From: a bacterium
Lineage (GTDB): Bacteria; Armatimonadota; Zipacnadia; Zipacnadales; Zipacnadaceae
Reading direction: 5' to 3'
DNA length: 64,000 bases
NCBI GenBank assembly: GCA_030615605.1
Contig: JAUWYY010000002.1
Span: 186,001-250,000, forward strand
Below are positions 62,454-64,000 of this stretch, piece after piece (within the stretch, counting starts at the first letter, position 1; each line of letters begins with the position of its first letter). The notes beneath the pieces were generated by a model. The model ran no database searches, was not told the DNA's origin, and worked only from the letters and a program-made list of their open reading frames with translations. The position numbers and the translations under genes were made by a program.

Positions 62454-63644
62454 ATGCCTATCCAGCAAGTGGATTACTGCCTCCAGAATGCGACACTCAT
62501 AACTCCTGACGAGGTGGTCGAACAGGGTTGGGTAGCCGTGCAGAGCGGGACAATCATGGACCATGGGGGCCCGGACCGCTCCCAGCCGCAGGCTGATGCA
62601 ATTGTGGACCTCGAGGGGAATTATCTCCTTCCCGGGCTGATCGAGACCCACCTCTGCGGCATGGTTGGAGGTGACTTTCGCGAAGGCCGTTCAGCGTACC
62701 AGGCCATCTTGCCAACTCTACCCCGGTTTGCCACTACCTCGGTGGTCGCCACAGTAGTCTCGGCGCCCCCAAAGAACTTCAGCAAGCACCTTGAGGTGGC
62801 ACGGCATGCCATGGGTGAGCGACTCGGTGCCAGGCTTCTGGGCCTCCATCTCGAAGGGCCATACCTGAATCCAGAGTATGCCGGGCTGTCCGGGCTGGGA
62901 GTGCTGTTCCAGCCCTCTGCCGAGGTGGGGGAGCTTTTGACGCGAGAGGGAGCAGGGGTGCTGAAGATAGTCACGCTCTCCCCGGAATTGCCGGGTAGTG
63001 TGGAAATGATCCGCACGTTGGCCAGAGCGGGCATTGTAGTGTCAGCGAGTCACACCGAGGCCGACGCAGAGTTACTGGAGTTGGCCGTCCAAGCCGGCCT
63101 TCGCCACATAACGCATCTGTTCGATGCTACGCGCCCGCGAGCGGAGAAGGAACCGTTGGTTCCAGCGCCCGGCTTTGATGACCTGGTGCTAATTGAGGAC
63201 CGATTGACCGCTTCGGTAATTGCCGACGGTGTGCACGTGCCACTCGACCTGCTCCGGCTGGCGCTCCGCTGCAAGGGGTCCGATCGGCTAGTCCTTGTGA
63301 CCGATGCCTTTGCCGGCACTGCCACCAATCTGGAGCATGTGACCTACCCCGATGGGGTAGAAGTGACCGTCGGGCCGGACGCACACCGAGTGGCGGACAG
63401 CGGCGCGCTTGCCGGTAGCCTACTTACTCTCGACCAGGCACTGCGAAACCTATACAAATGGGAGATGGCCGACCTGGCAACCGCGGTGAGGATGGCGACG
63501 GTGACGCCTGCAACACTCCTGGGTTTGCAGGATCAACTGGGCCGTATTGCTCCCGGCTACCAGGCCGACCTGGCAGTTCTGGACCGGAATCTCCGACCGG
63601 TGATGACCTTTGTCGGAGGTCAGAGAGTCTGGCAGCACGAATAG
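62454..63644 (+). CDS. nagA: N-acetylglucosamine-6-phosphate deacetylase
   Basis: The 396-residue amidohydrolase has the NagA motifs: YLLPGLIETHLCGMVGGDF, LGLHLEGPYLNP (metal Glu), VSASHTEADAEL (His), HITHLFDATRP (His; usual form HLFNAM), VIADGVHVP and LVTDAFAGT (catalytic Asp). It removes acetate from GlcNAc-6-P on the way to glucosamine-6-P. It follows the AGE epimerase by 154 bases. The pair would turn GlcNAc or ManNAc into glycolytic intermediates if a kinase is elsewhere. Confidence 0.92.
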   Translation: MPIQQVDYCLQNATLITPDEVVEQGWVAVQSGTIMDHGGPDRSQPQADAIVDLEGNYLLPGLIETHLCGMVGGDFREGRSAYQAILPTLPRFATTSVVATVVSAPPKNFSKHLEVARHAMGERLGARLLGLHLEGPYLNPEYAGLSGLGVLFQPSAEVGELLTREGAGVLKIVTLSPELPGSVEMIRTLARAGIVVSASHTEADAELLELAVQAGLRHITHLFDATRPRAEKEPLVPAPGFDDLVLIEDRLTASVIADGVHVPLDLLRLALRCKGSDRLVLVTDAFAGTATNLEHVTYPDGVEVTVGPDAHRVADSGALAGSLLTLDQALRNLYKWEMADLATAVRMATVTPATLLGLQDQLGRIAPGYQADLAVLDRNLRPVMTFVGGQRVWQHE

Positions 63645-63775
63645 TAACAGCACGGACTGACATCTGCCGTGGGTTTCACCTGCCTTCAGCATTCAGCGGG
63701 ATGTGCCCCGTGAGACTGTTGCAAAAGTCACCCATATCATAGCAGGGGGGGATTGCTGCCAAGAGGGATATGTGC

Positions 63776-63857
63776 CTGGGATTTCCCATATCCTCTGTTA
63801 CTGCGTCTAACATTCTCTGTGTCCTGCACTGATTCCTCCTGCTGCGGATCATTTAGC
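63776..63857. repeat. 82-nt inverted repeat, right copy
   Basis: The sequence starts CTGGGATTTCCC and ends GGATCATTTAGC. It is the mirror partner of 60783-60864. It lies 131 bases after nagA. Confidence 0.95.
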
Positions 63858-64000
63858 TAACAGAACCCGAGATTGGAAGAGTTCTGAAGAAGATTCTGTC
63901 CCGAATTGAGCAAGTAGGACAGCTCTGGGGCGAGAGCAGACACAGTCCCGCCTGGGTATACGCAAAACTACCGATCCTTCGCCACTTTAGGTCATGGTCA
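63858..64000 (+). other. end of window, no gene supported
   Basis: After the right repeat, one frame stays open to the edge (TEPEIGRVLKKILSRIEQVG and on) but has no ATG, GTG or TTG and no ribosome site. It could be part of a gene or chance. Confidence 0.25.

Overview
The window looks like one contig from a GC-rich, diderm, probably anaerobic and heterotrophic bacterium that sits outside the well-studied phyla. Support for two membranes: a small outer-membrane beta-barrel ending in Arg-Arg-Phe (20401-20913), a YjbH-like envelope protein, a lipoprotein PPIase of the SurA/PrsA type, and an envelope HtrA. Support for anaerobic metabolism: a 1405-residue acyl-CoA dehydratase activase and pyruvate phosphate dikinase. 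Several gene neighbourhoods are Terrabacteria-like: an ispG remnant before proS, and PPIase-mazG-rqcP in a row. A pseudopilin-related protein with an H-X9-DG-type motif is common in Armatimonadota- and Planctomycetes-like genomes. I lean to Armatimonadota or a neighbour, but the phylum is an inference. Many genes start at TTG or GTG behind a clear AGGAGG-type site, so several listed starts differ from the ORF track.

Layout. 0-3.3 kb: end of a GT-C glycosyltransferase, a GNAT acetyltransferase, an SRPBCC protein, an S26 peptidase. 3.3-7.3 kb: the 3' end of ispG, then an adenine methyltransferase and a restriction endonuclease with an in-frame ochre stop, then proS. 7.3-12.6 kb: MEMO protein, degenerate GGDEF protein, zinc ribbon protein, larB, HtrA. 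12.7-20.9 kb: envelope and polysaccharide genes (deacetylase, methyltransferase, toroid protein, flippase with an internal duplication, secreted propeller-like protein, YjbH-like and small barrel proteins). 21-30.6 kb: enolase, PPDK, rqcP-mazG-PPIase, nikR, MFS transporter, PQQ propeller. 30.8-37.9 kb: giant activase, GspG-like pseudopilin, kinase, UspA. 37.9-43.7 kb: a ruvC-ruvA...ruvB region broken by other genes; a toxin-antitoxin pair sits inside the 3' end of ruvA and leaves a second copy of that end behind. 43.9-52.5 kb: M48 lipoprotein protease, esterase-like protein, MntA-HepT pair, argS, DUF1385, rpmB, mtaB. 52.7-63.6 kb: carbohydrate-related genes (two HpcH aldolases, DegT aminotransferase, aldo/keto reductase, AGE epimerase, nagA), with an SDR pseudogene and an internally deleted URO-D remnant.

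The most unusual features are: (1) the TA cassette in ruvA with about 55-bp direct repeats made from the ruvA 3' end; (2) the ispG-stub / restriction-modification / proS junction; (3) an 82-nt inverted repeat, 75 of 82 identical by eye, bracketing the epimerase-nagA block; (4) several decayed genes; (5) small dispersed repeats. I saw no rRNA, tRNA, CRISPR array, transposase or integrase.
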